NCBI RefSeq assembly: GCF_000517425.1
Contig: NZ_CP006569.1
Location: 3,834,760-3,898,759, forward strand
Direction: 5' to 3'
From: Sodalis praecaptivus
Lineage (GTDB): Bacteria > Pseudomonadota > Gammaproteobacteria > Enterobacterales > Enterobacteriaceae
DNA length: 64,000 nt
The notes under the pieces are model-generated. The model was not told the DNA's origin. It saw only the letters and a program-made list of their open reading frames with translations, and ran no database searches. Within the stretch, counting starts at the first letter, position 1; every line of letters starts with the position of its first letter. Positions 43,135 to 57,651 of this stretch are shown piece by piece. A program made the translations under genes and the position numbers.

Positions 43135-45477
43135 ATGAAAAAACGTTTACCCACACTGCTGGCCAGCCTTATCGGGTCCGCTCTCTGTAGCCAGCAGGCG
43201 CTGGCCGATCTGGCGGATCAATGCCTGTTAGGCGTGCCGGCCTATACCAAACCTCTTGTCAATGGCGACCCCAACGCGCTGCCGGTACATATACAGGCCG
43301 ATAAAGCCGCGGCGAATTATCCCGAACATGCGCTATTTAGCGGCAACGTGGATATTGAACAAGGCAACAGCACGCTCACCGCCGATGAAGTGCAGCTCAC
43401 GCAGCGTCAGGAGCAAAACCAGGCGCCGCTGCGTACCGTTACCGCCACCGGCAATGTCAATTATGCCAGCAATGAGATCAAACTGCAGGGCCCCAAAGCC
43501 TGGTCTAATCTCAACACCAAAGATACCGACGTCTATCAGGGTAATTACCAGATGGTGGGCCGGCAGGGCCGCGGCGACGCCGATACCATGAAACAGCGCG
43601 GCGATAACCGCTACACGGTATTGGAAAACGGCAGTTTTACCTCCTGCCTGCCGGGGGACGACAGCTGGAGCGTGGTCGGTTCGGAGGTCATCCACGACCG
43701 CGAGGAGCAAGTCGCCGAGATTTGGAACGCGCGCTTTAAAATCGGTAAGGTGCCGGTCTTCTACAGTCCGTATTTGCAAATGCCGGTGGGCGACAAGCGC
43801 CGCTCCGGTTTCCTTATCCCCAATGCAAAATACGGCAGTAACAACGGCTTCGAGTTCAGCGCGCCCTACTACCTGAACCTGGCGCCCAACTACGACGCCA
43901 CTATCACGCCGAATTACATGAGTAAACGCGGCACCCAGATCCAGACCGAGTTCCGCTACCTGACGACCCCGGGCGAAGGGCTGGTGGAATTCGACTGGCT
44001 GCCCAACGATCGCGTTTACAGCAGCGAACACGCCAGCGATGGCGATAGCGACCGCTGGCTGCTCTATTGGCATCATAACGGCGTCATGGATCAGGTGTGG
44101 CGTTTCAACGTCGACTACACCAAAGTCAGCGACTCCAACTATTTCGACGATCTGGATTCCAAGTACGGCAGTACCACCGACGGCTACGCCACGCAAAAAT
44201 TCAGCTTCGGCTATGCCGATGAAAACTGGGATTCCGCCCTGTCGTACAAGCAGTTCCAGGTGTTTGACACCAATAGCAGCGACGCTTACCGCGCCGCGCC
44301 CCAGTTCGACTTGACCTACTATAAAAACGACATCGGTCCCTTTGACCTCAAGGTATTCAGCCAGGCGGCCAAATTTACCAACGTCAACAACGATTATCCC
44401 GAAGCCACCCGGCTGCATATCGAGCCCACGCTCAACCTGCCGCTGGCCAACCGCTGGGGCAGTCTGAATACCGAAGCCAAGCTGATGGCCACACACTATC
44501 AGCAGGAAAATATCGATTATTACAACGAGAATACCACTACCGGCCGTCACCTGAAGGGCTCGGTCAACCGGGTTTTGCCGCAGTTTAAAACCGACGGCAA
44601 GATGGTGTTCGAGCGCGATATGGATTACGCGCCCGATTACACCCAGACGCTGGAGCCGCGGCTGCAATACCTGTATGTGCCCTATCGCAATCAGAACGAT
44701 ATCGGCGTTTACGACTCCACTATCCTGCAAACCGACTACTCCGGCCTGTTCCGCGATCGCACCTACAGCGGCCTCGACCGTATTTCGTCCGCCAACCAAC
44801 TGGCGGGCGGCGTGACCACCCGAATTTATGACGATCAGCGCGTGGAACGATTTAACGCCTCCGTGGGTCAAATCTACTACTTCTCGCGGCCCCGTACCGG
44901 TGATATCACCGGTACCTGGGATAATTATGATAATACCGGCAGCGTGGTTTGGGCGGGAGATAGCTACTGGCGTATCAGCAATCAGTGGGGGGTCCGAGGC
45001 GGCCTGCAGTATGACTCCCGTCTGAACAGCGTTGCGCTGGGCGATGCGGTGCTGGAGTACCGGCGCGACGAGAATCGCATCCTACAGCTGAACTACCGTT
45101 ACGCCAGCCCGCAATATATTGAGCAGATGCTGTCCGACATTAGCCATCCCGGCTATCAACAGGGCATTTCGCAGGTGGGGGTCACCGGCAGTTGGCCACT
45201 GGTTGACCGCTGGTCGCTGGTCGGCGCGTATTATTACGATACCAAGGCCAACCAGCCGGCGGATCAGTTGGTCGGCCTGCAATACAACACCTGCTGCTGG
45301 GCTATCAATGTGGGCTATGAGCGGAAGATCACCGGTTGGAACAATACCGACAGTTCCAGCCAGTACGACAACAAAGTGTCGTTTAATATTGAACTGCGCG
45401 GTTTGAGCAGCAATTATGGCCTGGGTACGGATAAGATGCTGGGATCCGGCATTCTCCCCTATCAGCGGGCGTTTTAA
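43135..45477 (+). CDS. lptD: LPS-assembly protein LptD
   Basis: Outer membrane beta-barrel that, with lipoprotein LptE, inserts lipopolysaccharide into the outer leaflet. The 780-residue product (E. coli 784) has a signal peptide cleaved after about residue 24 (QALA), a periplasmic jellyroll domain and a long C-terminal barrel ending in aromatic F. The four disulphide-forming cysteines are kept: Cys30, Cys171 and the pair Cys720-Cys721 (NTCCW). ATG 43135 has a weak ribosome site. It heads the lptD-surA-pdxA-rsmA-apaGH operon. No sigma-E promoter was evident. Confidence 0.97.
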   Translation: MKKRLPTLLASLIGSALCSQQALADLADQCLLGVPAYTKPLVNGDPNALPVHIQADKAAANYPEHALFSGNVDIEQGNSTLTADEVQLTQRQEQNQAPLRTVTATGNVNYASNEIKLQGPKAWSNLNTKDTDVYQGNYQMVGRQGRGDADTMKQRGDNRYTVLENGSFTSCLPGDDSWSVVGSEVIHDREEQVAEIWNARFKIGKVPVFYSPYLQMPVGDKRRSGFLIPNAKYGSNNGFEFSAPYYLNLAPNYDATITPNYMSKRGTQIQTEFRYLTTPGEGLVEFDWLPNDRVYSSEHASDGDSDRWLLYWHHNGVMDQVWRFNVDYTKVSDSNYFDDLDSKYGSTTDGYATQKFSFGYADENWDSALSYKQFQVFDTNSSDAYRAAPQFDLTYYKNDIGPFDLKVFSQAAKFTNVNNDYPEATRLHIEPTLNLPLANRWGSLNTEAKLMATHYQQENIDYYNENTTTGRHLKGSVNRVLPQFKTDGKMVFERDMDYAPDYTQTLEPRLQYLYVPYRNQNDIGVYDSTILQTDYSGLFRDRTYSGLDRISSANQLAGGVTTRIYDDQRVERFNASVGQIYYFSRPRTGDITGTWDNYDNTGSVVWAGDSYWRISNQWGVRGGLQYDSRLNSVALGDAVLEYRRDENRILQLNYRYASPQYIEQMLSDISHPGYQQGISQVGVTGSWPLVDRWSLVGAYYYDTKANQPADQLVGLQYNTCCWAINVGYERKITGWNNTDSSSQYDNKVSFNIELRGLSSNYGLGTDKMLGSGILPYQRAF

Positions 45478-45542
45478 TGCTGCAGTCTCGACGCAAACAT
45501 TGAACTTAATCCGCATATGCGGCTGATATATATGGAAAAGTT

Positions 45543-46838
45543 ATGAAAAACTGGAGAACATTTATCCTCGGCCTCGCCCTGTGCGCCCAAGGCGCCCTCG
45601 CCGCCCCGCAGGTCGTGGATAAAGTTGCCGCCGTAGTGGACAACGGCGTCGTCCTGGAAAGTGATGTGAACAGCATGCTGACCACGGTGAAACGCGGCGC
45701 GCAGGAAGCCAATCAACAACTGCCGGACGACGCGACGCTGCGCCGCCAGATCCTCGACCGGCTGATTATGGATAACATTATTTTGCAACTGGCGCAGCGC
45801 GCCAACATCACCATCAGCGACGAGCAGCTGGATCAGGCCATCGGCAATATCGCCGCCCAGAACCATATGACCCTCGATCAGCTGCGCAGCCGCCTGGCCT
45901 ATGACGGCATGGACTACAACACCTACCGGGCGCAAATCCGCAAAGAGATGCTGATTGCCGAAGTGCGCAACGGCGAAGTTCGTCGCCGCGTGACTATTTT
46001 GCCGCAGGAAGTGGAGTCGCTGGCGCAGCAGATCGCCGCCCAAACCGGCAACGGCGCGGAATTTAATCTCAGCCATATTCTGATTCCGCTGCCGGAAAAC
46101 CCGAGCCAGGATCAGGTGGATAAAGCGGAAGCGCTGGCCAATTCGTTAGTCGAGCAGAGCAAGAGCGGCGCGGACTTTGGCAAGTTGGCAATCACTTACT
46201 CCGCTGACCCGCAGGCGCTGAAAGGCGGTCAAATGGGCTGGGGGAAACTTGAAGAGCTGCCGTCGCTGTTCGCGGCGCGCTTGCAGGGCGCTCAGAAGGG
46301 CAGCATTGTCGGCCCGATCCGCTCCGGCGTCGGTTTTCATATCCTGAAAGTCAACGACATTCGCGGCGGCGACCAGAAAGTGGCGGTGACCGAAGTACAT
46401 GCGCGCCACATTCTTTTACGCACCTCGGTGGTGATGACCGATCAGCAGGCTCGCGCCAAGCTTGAGGATATCGCGGCGCAAATCAAGAGCGGTCGCCTCA
46501 GCTTTAGCGCCGCCGCTAAACAGCTGTCGGAGGATCCGGGTTCCGCCAATCAGGGTGGCGATCTGGGCTGGAGCTCCGCCGATGCCTTCGACCCGGCCTT
46601 CCGCGATGCGCTGATGCACCTGAAGAAAGGGGAAATCAGCACGCCGGTGCATTCGTCCTTCGGCTGGCATTTGATTCAGCTTATCGACACCCGTCAGGTG
46701 GACCGCACCGACGCCGCCCAGAAAGACCGCGCCTATCGCCTGCTGTTCAACCGTAAGTTCGCCGAAGAGGCGCAAACCTGGATGCAGGAGCAGCGCGCGT
46801 CCGCCTATGTGAAAATTATCGACAACAATGGGCAATAA
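45543..46838 (+). CDS. surA: Periplasmic chaperone and peptidyl-prolyl isomerase SurA
   Basis: Chaperone that escorts outer membrane proteins, LptD among them, across the periplasm. The 431-residue product (E. coli 428) has a signal peptide cleaved near [14 protein letters not shown], an N-terminal chaperone domain ([19 protein letters not shown]) and two parvulin domains beginning [16 protein letters not shown] and [12 protein letters not shown]. It follows lptD by 65 bases and its stop overlaps the pdxA start. Confidence 0.97.
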   Translation: MKNWRTFILGLALCAQGALAAPQVVDKVAAVVDNGVVLESDVNSMLTTVKRGAQEANQQLPDDATLRRQILDRLIMDNIILQLAQRANITISDEQLDQAIGNIAAQNHMTLDQLRSRLAYDGMDYNTYRAQIRKEMLIAEVRNGEVRRRVTILPQEVESLAQQIAAQTGNGAEFNLSHILIPLPENPSQDQVDKAEALANSLVEQSKSGADFGKLAITYSADPQALKGGQMGWGKLEELPSLFAARLQGAQKGSIVGPIRSGVGFHILKVNDIRGGDQKVAVTEVHARHILLRTSVVMTDQQARAKLEDIAAQIKSGRLSFSAAAKQLSEDPGSANQGGDLGWSSADAFDPAFRDALMHLKKGEISTPVHSSFGWHLIQLIDTRQVDRTDAAQKDRAYRLLFNRKFAEEAQTWMQEQRASAYVKIIDNNGQ

Positions 46839-47820
46839 CCAACGCATTGTCATCACTCCCGGCGAACCCGCCGGGATAGGTCCCGATCTCGTCGCCCTAC
46901 TGGCTCAGCAGGCGTGGCCGGTCGAGCTGGTGATCTGCGCCGATCCGGCGCTGTTAACGGCGCGGGCGCGGCAGCTCAACCTGCCGCTGCGGCTGCACCC
47001 CTACCGTCCCGAAGAGCCGGCTACGCCGCGCCAGGCTGGGGAGCTGACGGTGCTAGCCATCGAGGCGCCGGCGCCGGTCACTGCCGGTGAACTCAATGCC
47101 GCCAATAGCCATTATGTGATAGCGACCCTGGCCCGCGCCTGCGACGGCTGCCTCAGCGGCGAGTTCGCCGCGCTGCTCACCGGTCCGGTGCATAAGGGCA
47201 TTATTAACGACGGCGGCCTGCCGTTTAGCGGCCATACCGAATATTTCGCCGAACGCAGCGGCCGCGATCGCGTCGTTATGATGTTGGCCACCGCGTCGCT
47301 GCGCGTCGCGCTCGCCACCACCCACTTGCCGCTGCTGGCGGTTCCGGGCGCCATCACCCGCCAGTCCCTGGATGAAGTCATTACGATTTTGGTCCAGGAT
47401 CTCAAGCGGCAATTCGGTATCGCCGAGCCGTGCATCTATGTCTGCGGGCTTAATCCCCACGCCGGCGAAGGCGGCCATATGGGCCGGGAAGAAATCGAAG
47501 TGATCACGCCTGCCCTGGATACGCTGCGCGCCAAAGGGTATAATCTGGTCGGTCCGTTGCCTGCCGATACCCTATTTCAACCGAAATATTTACAGCAGGC
47601 GGATGCGGTGCTGGCGATGTATCACGATCAGGGTCTGCCGGTGCTGAAATATCAGGGATTCGGCCGGGCGGTCAATATCACGCTGGGGCTCCCCTTCATT
47701 CGTACCTCCGTCGATCACGGCACCGCCCTGGAGCTGGCCGGGTCGGGACAGGCGGAGGCCGGCAGTATCAAAACGGCGCTTAATCTCGCCATCGACATGA
47801 TAAAACATCGTAATGAATAA
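46828..47820 (+). CDS. pdxA: 4-hydroxythreonine-4-phosphate dehydrogenase PdxA
   Basis: NAD-dependent enzyme of pyridoxal phosphate synthesis. The 330-residue product (E. coli 329) starts with [20 protein letters not shown] and has the metal-binding histidines in [29 protein letters not shown] and [15 protein letters not shown]. The ATG at 46828 lies inside the end of surA (11-base overlap), and its own end overlaps rsmA by 8 bases. Confidence 0.97.
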   Translation: MGNNQRIVITPGEPAGIGPDLVALLAQQAWPVELVICADPALLTARARQLNLPLRLHPYRPEEPATPRQAGELTVLAIEAPAPVTAGELNAANSHYVIATLARACDGCLSGEFAALLTGPVHKGIINDGGLPFSGHTEYFAERSGRDRVVMMLATASLRVALATTHLPLLAVPGAITRQSLDEVITILVQDLKRQFGIAEPCIYVCGLNPHAGEGGHMGREEIEVITPALDTLRAKGYNLVGPLPADTLFQPKYLQQADAVLAMYHDQGLPVLKYQGFGRAVNITLGLPFIRTSVDHGTALELAGSGQAEAGSIKTALNLAIDMIKHRNE

Positions 47821-48631
47821 CCGCGTTCATCAGGGGCATCTGGCGCGCAAGCGTTTCGGCCAGAACTTTCTGCACGATAGCTCAATTATTGATGCTATTG
47901 TTGCCGCCATTCATCCCGAGCCCGGCCAAGCCATAGTGGAAATCGGCCCCGGCCTGGGCGCCCTGACCGAGCCAGTGGCGGAGCGCATCGACGCCATGAC
48001 CGTTATCGAGCTTGACCGTGATTTGGCCGCCCGCCTGGCCAGCCATCCTTTCTTGCAGTCCAAGCTCAACATCGTGCAGCAGGACGCGATGACGGTGGAT
48101 TTCGCCGCGCTGTCCGCCGAACGGGGCCAGCCGCTGCGGGTGTTCGGCAATCTGCCCTACAACATTTCCACGCCGCTTATGTTCCACCTTTTCAGCTATA
48201 CTCATGCCATTCGCGATATGCACTTTATGCTGCAAAAAGAGGTGGTCAACCGGCTGGTGGCGGGCCCGAACAGCAAGGCCTACGGCCGGTTGAGCGTGAT
48301 GGCGCAGTACTACTGCAACATCATCCCGGTGCTGGAAGTGCCGCCGACCTCGTTCCGCCCGGCGCCGAAAGTGGATTCGGCGGTGGTGCGGCTGGTGCCC
48401 TATGCTACGCTACCGTTCCCGGTCCGCGATTTGAGTAAACTGGCCACGTTGACCAGCCTGGCGTTCAACCAGCGCCGCAAGACGCTGCGCAACAGTCTGG
48501 GCAACCTTTTCAGTGCGCAACAGTTGGCGGAACAGGGTATCGACGCGACGCTGCGCGCGGAAAATTTAAGCGTTGAGCATTACTGCCGGTTGGCTAACGT
48601 GCTGGCGGAGCGCCCCGTTTCACAGGACTAA
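47813..48631 (+). CDS. rsmA: 16S rRNA dimethyladenosine transferase RsmA (KsgA)
   Basis: Dimethylates A1518 and A1519 in helix 45 of 16S rRNA, a late ribosome assembly checkpoint. The 272-residue product (E. coli 273) has [11 protein letters not shown] near the start, the SAM motif [14 protein letters not shown], the catalytic [15 protein letters not shown] and the C-terminal [13 protein letters not shown]. It overlaps pdxA by 8 bases and is followed by apaG after 13. Confidence 0.97.
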   Translation: MNNRVHQGHLARKRFGQNFLHDSSIIDAIVAAIHPEPGQAIVEIGPGLGALTEPVAERIDAMTVIELDRDLAARLASHPFLQSKLNIVQQDAMTVDFAALSAERGQPLRVFGNLPYNISTPLMFHLFSYTHAIRDMHFMLQKEVVNRLVAGPNSKAYGRLSVMAQYYCNIIPVLEVPPTSFRPAPKVDSAVVRLVPYATLPFPVRDLSKLATLTSLAFNQRRKTLRNSLGNLFSAQQLAEQGIDATLRAENLSVEHYCRLANVLAERPVSQD

Positions 48632-48644
48632 CAGGAGTGCTTTG

Positions 48645-49022
48645 ATGATAAACTCGCCCCGTGTCTGCGTTCAGGTTCAGAGCATGTACATAGAGACCCA
48701 GTCTCAGCCGGAAAAGGATCGTTACGTTTTCGCCTATACCATCACGCTGCGCAATTTGGGACGGCACCCCGTGCAGCTGATGGGGCGTTACTGGCTTATC
48801 ACCAACGCCAACGGCCAGGAGATCGAGGTCCAGGGCGAAGGCGTGGTGGGCGAGAAGCCGCGCATCCTTCCCGGCGGCGAGTTTCAATATACCAGCGGTG
48901 CGGTGTTGGAAACCCCGCTCGGCACCATGCAGGGCCATTACGATATGGTCGATGATCAGGGCGAAGGGTTTCACGTTGCGATCCCCGTCTTCCGCCTGGC
49001 GATCCCTTCTCTAATAAACTAA
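48645..49022 (+). CDS. apaG: ApaG (Co2+/Mg2+ efflux-associated, fibronectin III-like fold)
   Basis: Small protein of the ApaG/YTV family, once tied to cobalt resistance; its biochemical role is not settled. The 125-residue product equals the E. coli length and shows [33 protein letters not shown] and [20 protein letters not shown]. The ATG at 48645 has AGGAG 7 bases upstream; an upstream in-frame ATG inside rsmA is rejected. It sits 2 bases before apaH. Confidence 0.95.
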   Translation: MINSPRVCVQVQSMYIETQSQPEKDRYVFAYTITLRNLGRHPVQLMGRYWLITNANGQEIEVQGEGVVGEKPRILPGGEFQYTSGAVLETPLGTMQGHYDMVDDQGEGFHVAIPVFRLAIPSLIN

Positions 49023-49024
49023 CT

Positions 49025-49873
49025 ATGTCGACTTATTTAATCGGTGATATTCACGGCTGCTTCGATGAGCTGAAAATCCTATTGGCGCAGGTTGAGTTCA
49101 ATCCGGCGCTGGACACCCTGTGGCTGACCGGCGATCTGGTCGCGCGCGGCCCCGGTTCGCTAGAGGTGCTGCGTCTGGTGCGCAGTTTGGGCGATAGCGT
49201 ACGTATGGTGCTGGGCAATCACGATCTGCATTTACTGGCGGTCTATGCCGGTATCAGCCGCAATAAGCCGAAAGATCGCATCACACCGCTGCTGGAAGCG
49301 CCGGACGCCGATGAATTAATCAACTGGCTGCGCCGCCAGCCGGTGCTACAGGTGGATGAGGAGAAAAAATTGGTGATGGCCCACGCCGGCATCACGCCGC
49401 AGTGGGATCTCGCGACGGCGCGCCAGTGCGCACGGGAAGTAGAGGCGGTGCTCAGCAGCGACAGCTATCCGCTGTTCCTCGACGCCATGTACGGCGATAT
49501 GCCGAACAACTGGAGCCCGGAGCTGAGCGGTCTGGCGCGTTTGCGGTTCAGTACCAACGTGTTCACCCGCATGCGCTACTGCTTTCCCAACGGCCAGCTG
49601 GAAATGAACTGCAAGGATATACCGGAGAAAGCGCCGGCGCCGCTGCGGCCCTGGTTTGCGCTGCCGGGGCCGGTGCCCGAATGCTATAGCATCATTTTCG
49701 GCCACTGGGCTTCGCTAATGGGGCAGGGAACACCGGCGAATATCTACGGGCTCGACACCGGCTGCTGTTGGGGCGGCGAACTGACTCTACTGCGCTGGGA
49801 GGATAAAACCTTTACCCGCGTGCCCTCCAACCGGCAAAACGAGACCGGCATCGAAAATCCCATCAGCGCTTAA
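49025..49873 (+). CDS. apaH: Diadenosine tetraphosphatase ApaH
   Basis: Symmetrical Ap4A hydrolase that also removes Np4 caps from RNA 5' ends. The 282-residue product (E. coli 280) has the metallophosphatase motifs [35 protein letters not shown] and [10 protein letters not shown]. It is the last gene of the lptD operon. A tandem repeat array begins 70 bases after its stop. Confidence 0.96.
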   Translation: MSTYLIGDIHGCFDELKILLAQVEFNPALDTLWLTGDLVARGPGSLEVLRLVRSLGDSVRMVLGNHDLHLLAVYAGISRNKPKDRITPLLEAPDADELINWLRRQPVLQVDEEKKLVMAHAGITPQWDLATARQCAREVEAVLSSDSYPLFLDAMYGDMPNNWSPELSGLARLRFSTNVFTRMRYCFPNGQLEMNCKDIPEKAPAPLRPWFALPGPVPECYSIIFGHWASLMGQGTPANIYGLDTGCCWGGELTLLRWEDKTFTRVPSNRQNETGIENPISA

Positions 49874-49943
49874 GGCCAACCCCGGCGGCCTGATGGATGT
49901 CTGGCCGTTAAACCCCGGCGCGGGCGACGCCACAAATCACGCA

Positions 49944-50110
49944 TCAGCCGCGGCGCTACAGGTCGAGTCGCACGTCAGCCACGGCGCTACAGGTCGGGTC
50001 GCACGTCAGCCGCGGCGCTACAGGTCGGGTTGCGTATCAGCCGCGGCGCTACAGGTCGGGTCGCACGTCACGCGCGGCGTTCGGAGACAAGGCGCGTCAG
50101 CCGCGGCGCT
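49944..50110. repeat. 31-bp tandem repeat whose unit copies the folA 3' end
   Basis: Five head-to-tail units begin at 49944, 49975, 50006, 50037 and 50068, the first four exactly 31 bases apart, the fifth degenerate and 29 long. Each begins TCAGCCGCGGCGCTACAGGT or a one-base variant; the remaining bases read approximately CGGGTCGCACG. A sixth partial copy, TCAGCCGCGGCGCT at 50097-50110, is the end of folA itself, including its stop codon read on the minus strand. The array seems to have grown by slipped duplication from the folA terminus. There are no unique spacers, so it is not a CRISPR. Confidence 0.92.
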
Positions 50111-50582
50111 CCAATACTTCAAAGCAGTAACTGTGGGTATTTTTCTCGTCGGCGTCATGGAATTCACTGAAGGTGGATTGCCATTCATCCGGCTCATAAT
50201 CGGGAAACCAGGTATCGCCATCCACTTCCGCATCGATATGGGTCAGATAGAGCCGCCCGGCCTGCGGCAAAAAGCTCTCATAAACTTTCCCCCCGCCGAT
50301 GACCATCACTTCTGCCACCGCACCCGCCGCGGTCAGCGCTTGCGCAGGCGTTGACACCCAGGTCACGTCGTCATTATCGCCGGGGTGGCTGCTCAGCACG
50401 ATATTGTGTCTTCCCGGCAGCGGCTTACCGATGGACTCAAACGTCCGGCGCCCCATGATAACCGGTTTGTCGAGCGTGTTACGTTTAAACCAGGCCAGAT
50501 CGGCGGAAAGATGCCAGGGCATGGCATTTTCCATCCCAATCACACGATCTACCGCCAGGGCGGCAATCAGGCTAATAATCAT
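50097..50582 (-). CDS. folA: Dihydrofolate reductase FolA
   Basis: NADPH-dependent reduction of dihydrofolate; target of trimethoprim. The 161-residue product (E. coli 159) keeps [20 protein letters not shown] with the catalytic Asp near 28, [27 protein letters not shown] and [14 protein letters not shown] 50582 has AAGGGG about 7 bases upstream; upstream in-frame starts are rejected. The C-terminus reads LERRG with one glycine beyond the E. coli end, and this last stretch is the seed of the tandem repeat. Confidence 0.96.
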   Translation of the reverse strand: MIISLIAALAVDRVIGMENAMPWHLSADLAWFKRNTLDKPVIMGRRTFESIGKPLPGRHNIVLSSHPGDNDDVTWVSTPAQALTAAGAVAEVMVIGGGKVYESFLPQAGRLYLTHIDAEVDGDTWFPDYEPDEWQSTFSEFHDADEKNTHSYCFEVLERRG

Positions 50583-50613
50583 AAAACCCCTTACAGGCAA
50601 CAAAATTGCTGAC

Positions 50614-50642
50614 ACTATACGGAAAGAGATCCAGGGCGTCGA
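50614..50642 (-). promoter_or_regulatory. Probable folA promoter
   Basis: On the minus strand TCGACG (50642-50637) and TATAGT (50619-50614) are separated by 17 bases; transcription would start about 25 bases before the folA ATG. Good match to a sigma-70 promoter, assigned by eye. Confidence 0.5.
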
Positions 50643-50735
50643 TAGCTGGCTTTGCAAGGCGTGACAAATTTCAGAAAGCACTTAAAAGCGCCGCGCCGAC
50701 AGAAGGAAATCGGTTAAACCGGAGCGAAACAGCCA

Positions 50736-50764
50736 TAAAAAAAGGATGCTTTCGCACCCTTTTA
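50736..50764 (-). terminator. carAB intrinsic terminator
   Basis: Minus strand stem AAAAGGGTGC / GCATCCTTTT with a GAAA tetraloop (one G-U pair) followed by a T-run (50743-50737). It begins 20 bases after the carB stop, in the right place to end the carAB transcript before folA. Confidence 0.88.
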
Positions 50765-50783
50765 AACACCGTTACACGCGGAT

Positions 50784-54008
<3,225 letters not shown>

Positions 54009-54009
54009 C

Positions 54010-55164
54010 TCAGGCTCCTGATACGTTAGGCTGTGAGCGATAAGCGTTGATGAGCTCGATAAAATGGTCGAACAGCGGTGCGGCGTCGTGCGGGCCGGGG
54101 CTGGCCTCGGGATGCCCCTGGAAACTGAACGCCGGTTTGTCGGTGCGGTGCAGGCCCTGAAGCGTGCCGTCAAACAGTGAGGTATGGGTGACCCGGAGCG
54201 TGGCGGGCAGCGTTTTTTCATCCACCGCGAAGCCGTGGTTCTGGGCGGTGATCATCACCCGATCGGCCGCCAAATCTTTTACCGGATGGTTGCCGCCGTG
54301 GTGACCGAATTTCATCTTTACCGTCTTGGCGCCGCTGGCCAGCGCCAGCAATTGATGGCCCAGGCAAATGCCGAACAGCGGAATATCGGTGGTGAGGAAG
54401 GTTTGGATGGCGGCGATCGCATAATCGCAGGGCGCCGGATCTCCCGGGCCGTTGGCCAGGAAAATGCCATCAGGGTTCATGGCCAGCACCGTTTCAGCCG
54501 GCGTCTGTGCCGGCACCACCGTCAAGCGGCAGCCCCGATCCACCAGCATGCGCATGATATTGCGCTTGATCCCGTAGTCATAAGCCACCACATGATAAGG
54601 CAGGTCGGTCGCCGGCGCGGGTAATCCCCCGTCCAGAGTCCAACTGCCCTGAGTCCAGCTGTATTGTTCGGTGGTACTCACCTCTTTCGCCAGGTCCATG
54701 CCGTTCAGGCCGGGGAATTCGCGGGCTTTGCGCAGCGCCAGTTGCGCATCCGGATTATCGCCGGCGATGATGCAGCCGTTTTGCGCCCCTTTTTCCCGCA
54801 GCAGACGCGTCAGCTTACGGGTATCGATATCGGCGATGCCGACAATATTCTGCTGCTTCAGATAATCCGAGAGCGACAGCGTATCGCGAAAGTTGCTGGC
54901 GATGAGGGGCAGGTCGCGGATCACCAGCGCCTGCGCCTGCACGCGGGGGGATTCGTTGTCTGCTTCATTGGTGCCGGCATTGCCGATATGGGGATAAGTG
55001 AGAGTAACGATTTGGCGAGAATAGGAAGGATCAGTGAGGATTTCTTGATAACCAGTGATTGACGTATTGAAAACCACTTCCCCCACCGCCGTGCCCTCTG
55101 CCCCAATGGCCCGACCGTGGAATTGGGTTCCGTCTTCCAGAACCAACAGCGCTGACTTTATCAA
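54010..55164 (-). CDS. carA: Carbamoyl-phosphate synthase small subunit CarA
   Basis: Glutamine amidotransferase subunit that feeds ammonia to CarB. The 384-residue product (E. coli 382) has the N-terminal [20 protein letters not shown] and the class I glutaminase triad with the nucleophile in [15 protein letters not shown] and histidine in [12 protein letters not shown]. The start is the rare TTG at 55164, preceded by a strong GGAGGG; E. coli carA also starts with TTG and the upstream bases are nearly the same. An ATG at 55191 exists but would place the start beyond this ribosome site. Confidence 0.94.
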   Translation of the reverse strand: MIKSALLVLEDGTQFHGRAIGAEGTAVGEVVFNTSITGYQEILTDPSYSRQIVTLTYPHIGNAGTNEADNESPRVQAQALVIRDLPLIASNFRDTLSLSDYLKQQNIVGIADIDTRKLTRLLREKGAQNGCIIAGDNPDAQLALRKAREFPGLNGMDLAKEVSTTEQYSWTQGSWTLDGGLPAPATDLPYHVVAYDYGIKRNIMRMLVDRGCRLTVVPAQTPAETVLAMNPDGIFLANGPGDPAPCDYAIAAIQTFLTTDIPLFGICLGHQLLALASGAKTVKMKFGHHGGNHPVKDLAADRVMITAQNHGFAVDEKTLPATLRVTHTSLFDGTLQGLHRTDKPAFSFQGHPEASPGPHDAAPLFDHFIELINAYRSQPNVSGA

Positions 55165-55174
55165 AACACCCTCC

Positions 55175-55218
55175 AAGGAATATTCAGTCATTATATTTGC
55201 ATATTAATTCATTCAAAC
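55175..55218 (-). promoter_or_regulatory. carAB promoter P2 with two ARG boxes
   Basis: A perfect -10 TATAAT (55195-55190) with a -35-like GTTTGA (55218-55213), 17 bases apart, gives a start near 55183. Two 18-base ARG boxes (55196-55213 with core TGCATATTAATTCA, and 55175-55192 with core GGAATATTCAGTCA) are separated by exactly 3 bases and overlap the promoter. This is the E. coli carAB P2 arrangement, repressed by arginine through ArgR. Confidence 0.85.
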
Positions 55219-55273
55219 GGCATGAATCAATGCAAAAATCACCTGTAAGGTAGAATTTTGGCAAATTGGGCGC

Positions 55274-55302
55274 ATTTTAAAGATGACCCTGTAGTTTGTC
55301 TA
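55274..55302 (-). promoter_or_regulatory. carAB promoter P1 (pyrimidine-controlled)
   Basis: On the minus strand TAGACA (55302-55297) and TAAAAT (55279-55274) are 17 bases apart; start near 55267, about 84 bases upstream of the P2 start. E. coli has a similar upstream P1 controlled by pyrimidines and purines. The regulatory sites above it were not resolved. Confidence 0.65.
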
Positions 55303-55632
55303 CCCTAAAGGGATATTTTTTATCTGCTTTCGTCCGCTTTAGCGTAATGCGGGCATGAACAGCGTAAAAAAGAGGATAAAACAGCCCAGGAAAACGGTTG
55401 CCCGCTATTTTGATGGCGCCAGAGCGGCAAGCGGTGCTCTTCGGCGCCTTTTGGCGGCGGAAACCGCAGATGGCGCCGTATAATCCCCCGCTTAATGTTA
55501 AAAAAAGGGGGTTTTACGAGGGAATCAACTTAAATAGGCAAAAACCAGACCACTTAAGCAACACATCCATAATTATTTAATATAAACAATCAGTTAATAA
55601 GGTCATATGAAGAAAATAATTCAGAAGAAACC
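55303..55632. other. dapB-carA intergenic region
   Basis: About 330 bases between the carAB promoters and the end of dapB. It should hold the upstream control region of carAB P1 and the end of the dapB transcript. A short plus-strand frame at 55398-55580 has no recognisable product and lies in AT-rich control DNA. An imperfect repeat of five C and five G around 55484-55514 could form a weak hairpin. I see no gene. Confidence 0.6.
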
Positions 55633-56493
<861 letters not shown>

Positions 56494-56713
56494 TTAACCG
56501 TGCCGGCGCGCCGCCGCCAGCAGAAATCCGTGGTGATGATAAATTTGCGCTCGGCCGCGCAAAGGATGAGCTAGGCCGCTAGCCGACGACATTTTTTTTG
56601 CGCCACGCTGCGCAATTTGAATGTTTATTCATAGCCAATGCGCTTTTACGCTTTCCCCATCGCGTAAAGCCGCTACACTTAGCGCTTATCGGCAAGCCAA
56701 AGATGAGGTCAGG

Positions 56714-57592
56714 ATGGAGACGCTTTTTAGCGGTCAAGTGCGTCCGGTGGGCGATTATCGCGCCGAGCTGGGGGAATCCCCGGTCTGGTGCAGCCAGAGT
56801 CGGTCCCTGTTGTGGGTCGATATTTTACAACGCCGGTTACTGCGCTATTGGCCGGAGCGGGATGCCATCGAGCAGCGCAGCCTCGCGCCGCTGTTCAGCG
56901 CCGCACTGCTGACCGAGCGTCGCGAACTGTTTTTACTGGTGAGCGACCAGGGTATCCTGCTTTATCACTGGGAGGATTGCCAGGCGCCGCCGGCGTTGCT
57001 CTGCCCCTACCCGCGGGACGCGGCCGGCACCCGCCCCAACGAGGCCGCCATCGCCCCTGATGGTTCCCTGTGGTTCAGCACCATGGACGTTAACGAAGCG
57101 GCGCCCCTCGGTGGCTGGTATCGGTTTGCCCCGGGCGATTCCCGGCCGGTCAAAATGGCCGGCGCCATGACCATTCCCAACACGCTCGCCTGGCATGAAG
57201 ATCGCGTCTGGTTTGCCGACAGCGCCGAGCAGGTGTTTTTCTCAGCCAGCGGCCTGGGAATTCTGCCGCAGGAGATGCGCAGCCACGCCGCCGACGATAT
57301 GACGCCCGACGGGTCGGCGCTCAGTCATGAGGGGGATTTGATTAACGCGCGCTTCGGCCACGGCTGTCTTAGCCGCTACCGTATCCGCCACGGTACGCTT
57401 ACGCTCGCCGAGCATGTGCCGCTGCCGGTCACGCAGCCCAGCTGCTGCGCCTTTGGCGGCCCCGGAGGCACGACGCTGTTTATCACCTCGGCGCGTAAGC
57501 AGCTGGCGGCCCCCGGCGAGCTGGACGGCGCACTGCTGCAGGTCGCCACCGGCACCCGCGGGGCGCCAACCTACCGATTCCGGTTCGATTGA
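56714..57592 (+). CDS. SMP-30/gluconolactonase/LRE-family protein
   Basis: Putative metal-dependent lactonase of the six-bladed propeller (regucalcin) family, which opens sugar lactones such as gluconolactone. The 292-residue product keeps the four expected metal ligands: Glu21 in GESPVW, Asn109 in RPNEAAIAPDGSLWFSTMD, Asn156 in TIPNTLAW and Asp199 in TPDGSAL. ATG 56714 has GAGG 5 bases upstream; an ATG at 56621 would add 31 residues. It stands alone, divergent from dapB and convergent with ispH, where E. coli has rihC. Substrate and pathway are not indicated by its neighbours. Confidence 0.87.
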   Translation: METLFSGQVRPVGDYRAELGESPVWCSQSRSLLWVDILQRRLLRYWPERDAIEQRSLAPLFSAALLTERRELFLLVSDQGILLYHWEDCQAPPALLCPYPRDAAGTRPNEAAIAPDGSLWFSTMDVNEAAPLGGWYRFAPGDSRPVKMAGAMTIPNTLAWHEDRVWFADSAEQVFFSASGLGILPQEMRSHAADDMTPDGSALSHEGDLINARFGHGCLSRYRIRHGTLTLAEHVPLPVTQPSCCAFGGPGGTTLFITSARKQLAAPGELDGALLQVATGTRGAPTYRFRFD

Positions 57593-57651
57593 CCCGCGGC
57601 TTGGGAGGGTTCGCCGTTACGAAAGCGTTGGGCAAGACGGCGAGGATGGCA

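Noticed and set aside
49944-50110. CRISPR array
   Set aside because: Units are contiguous with a constant 31-base period and no unique spacers, no cas genes nearby, and the unit derives from folA.
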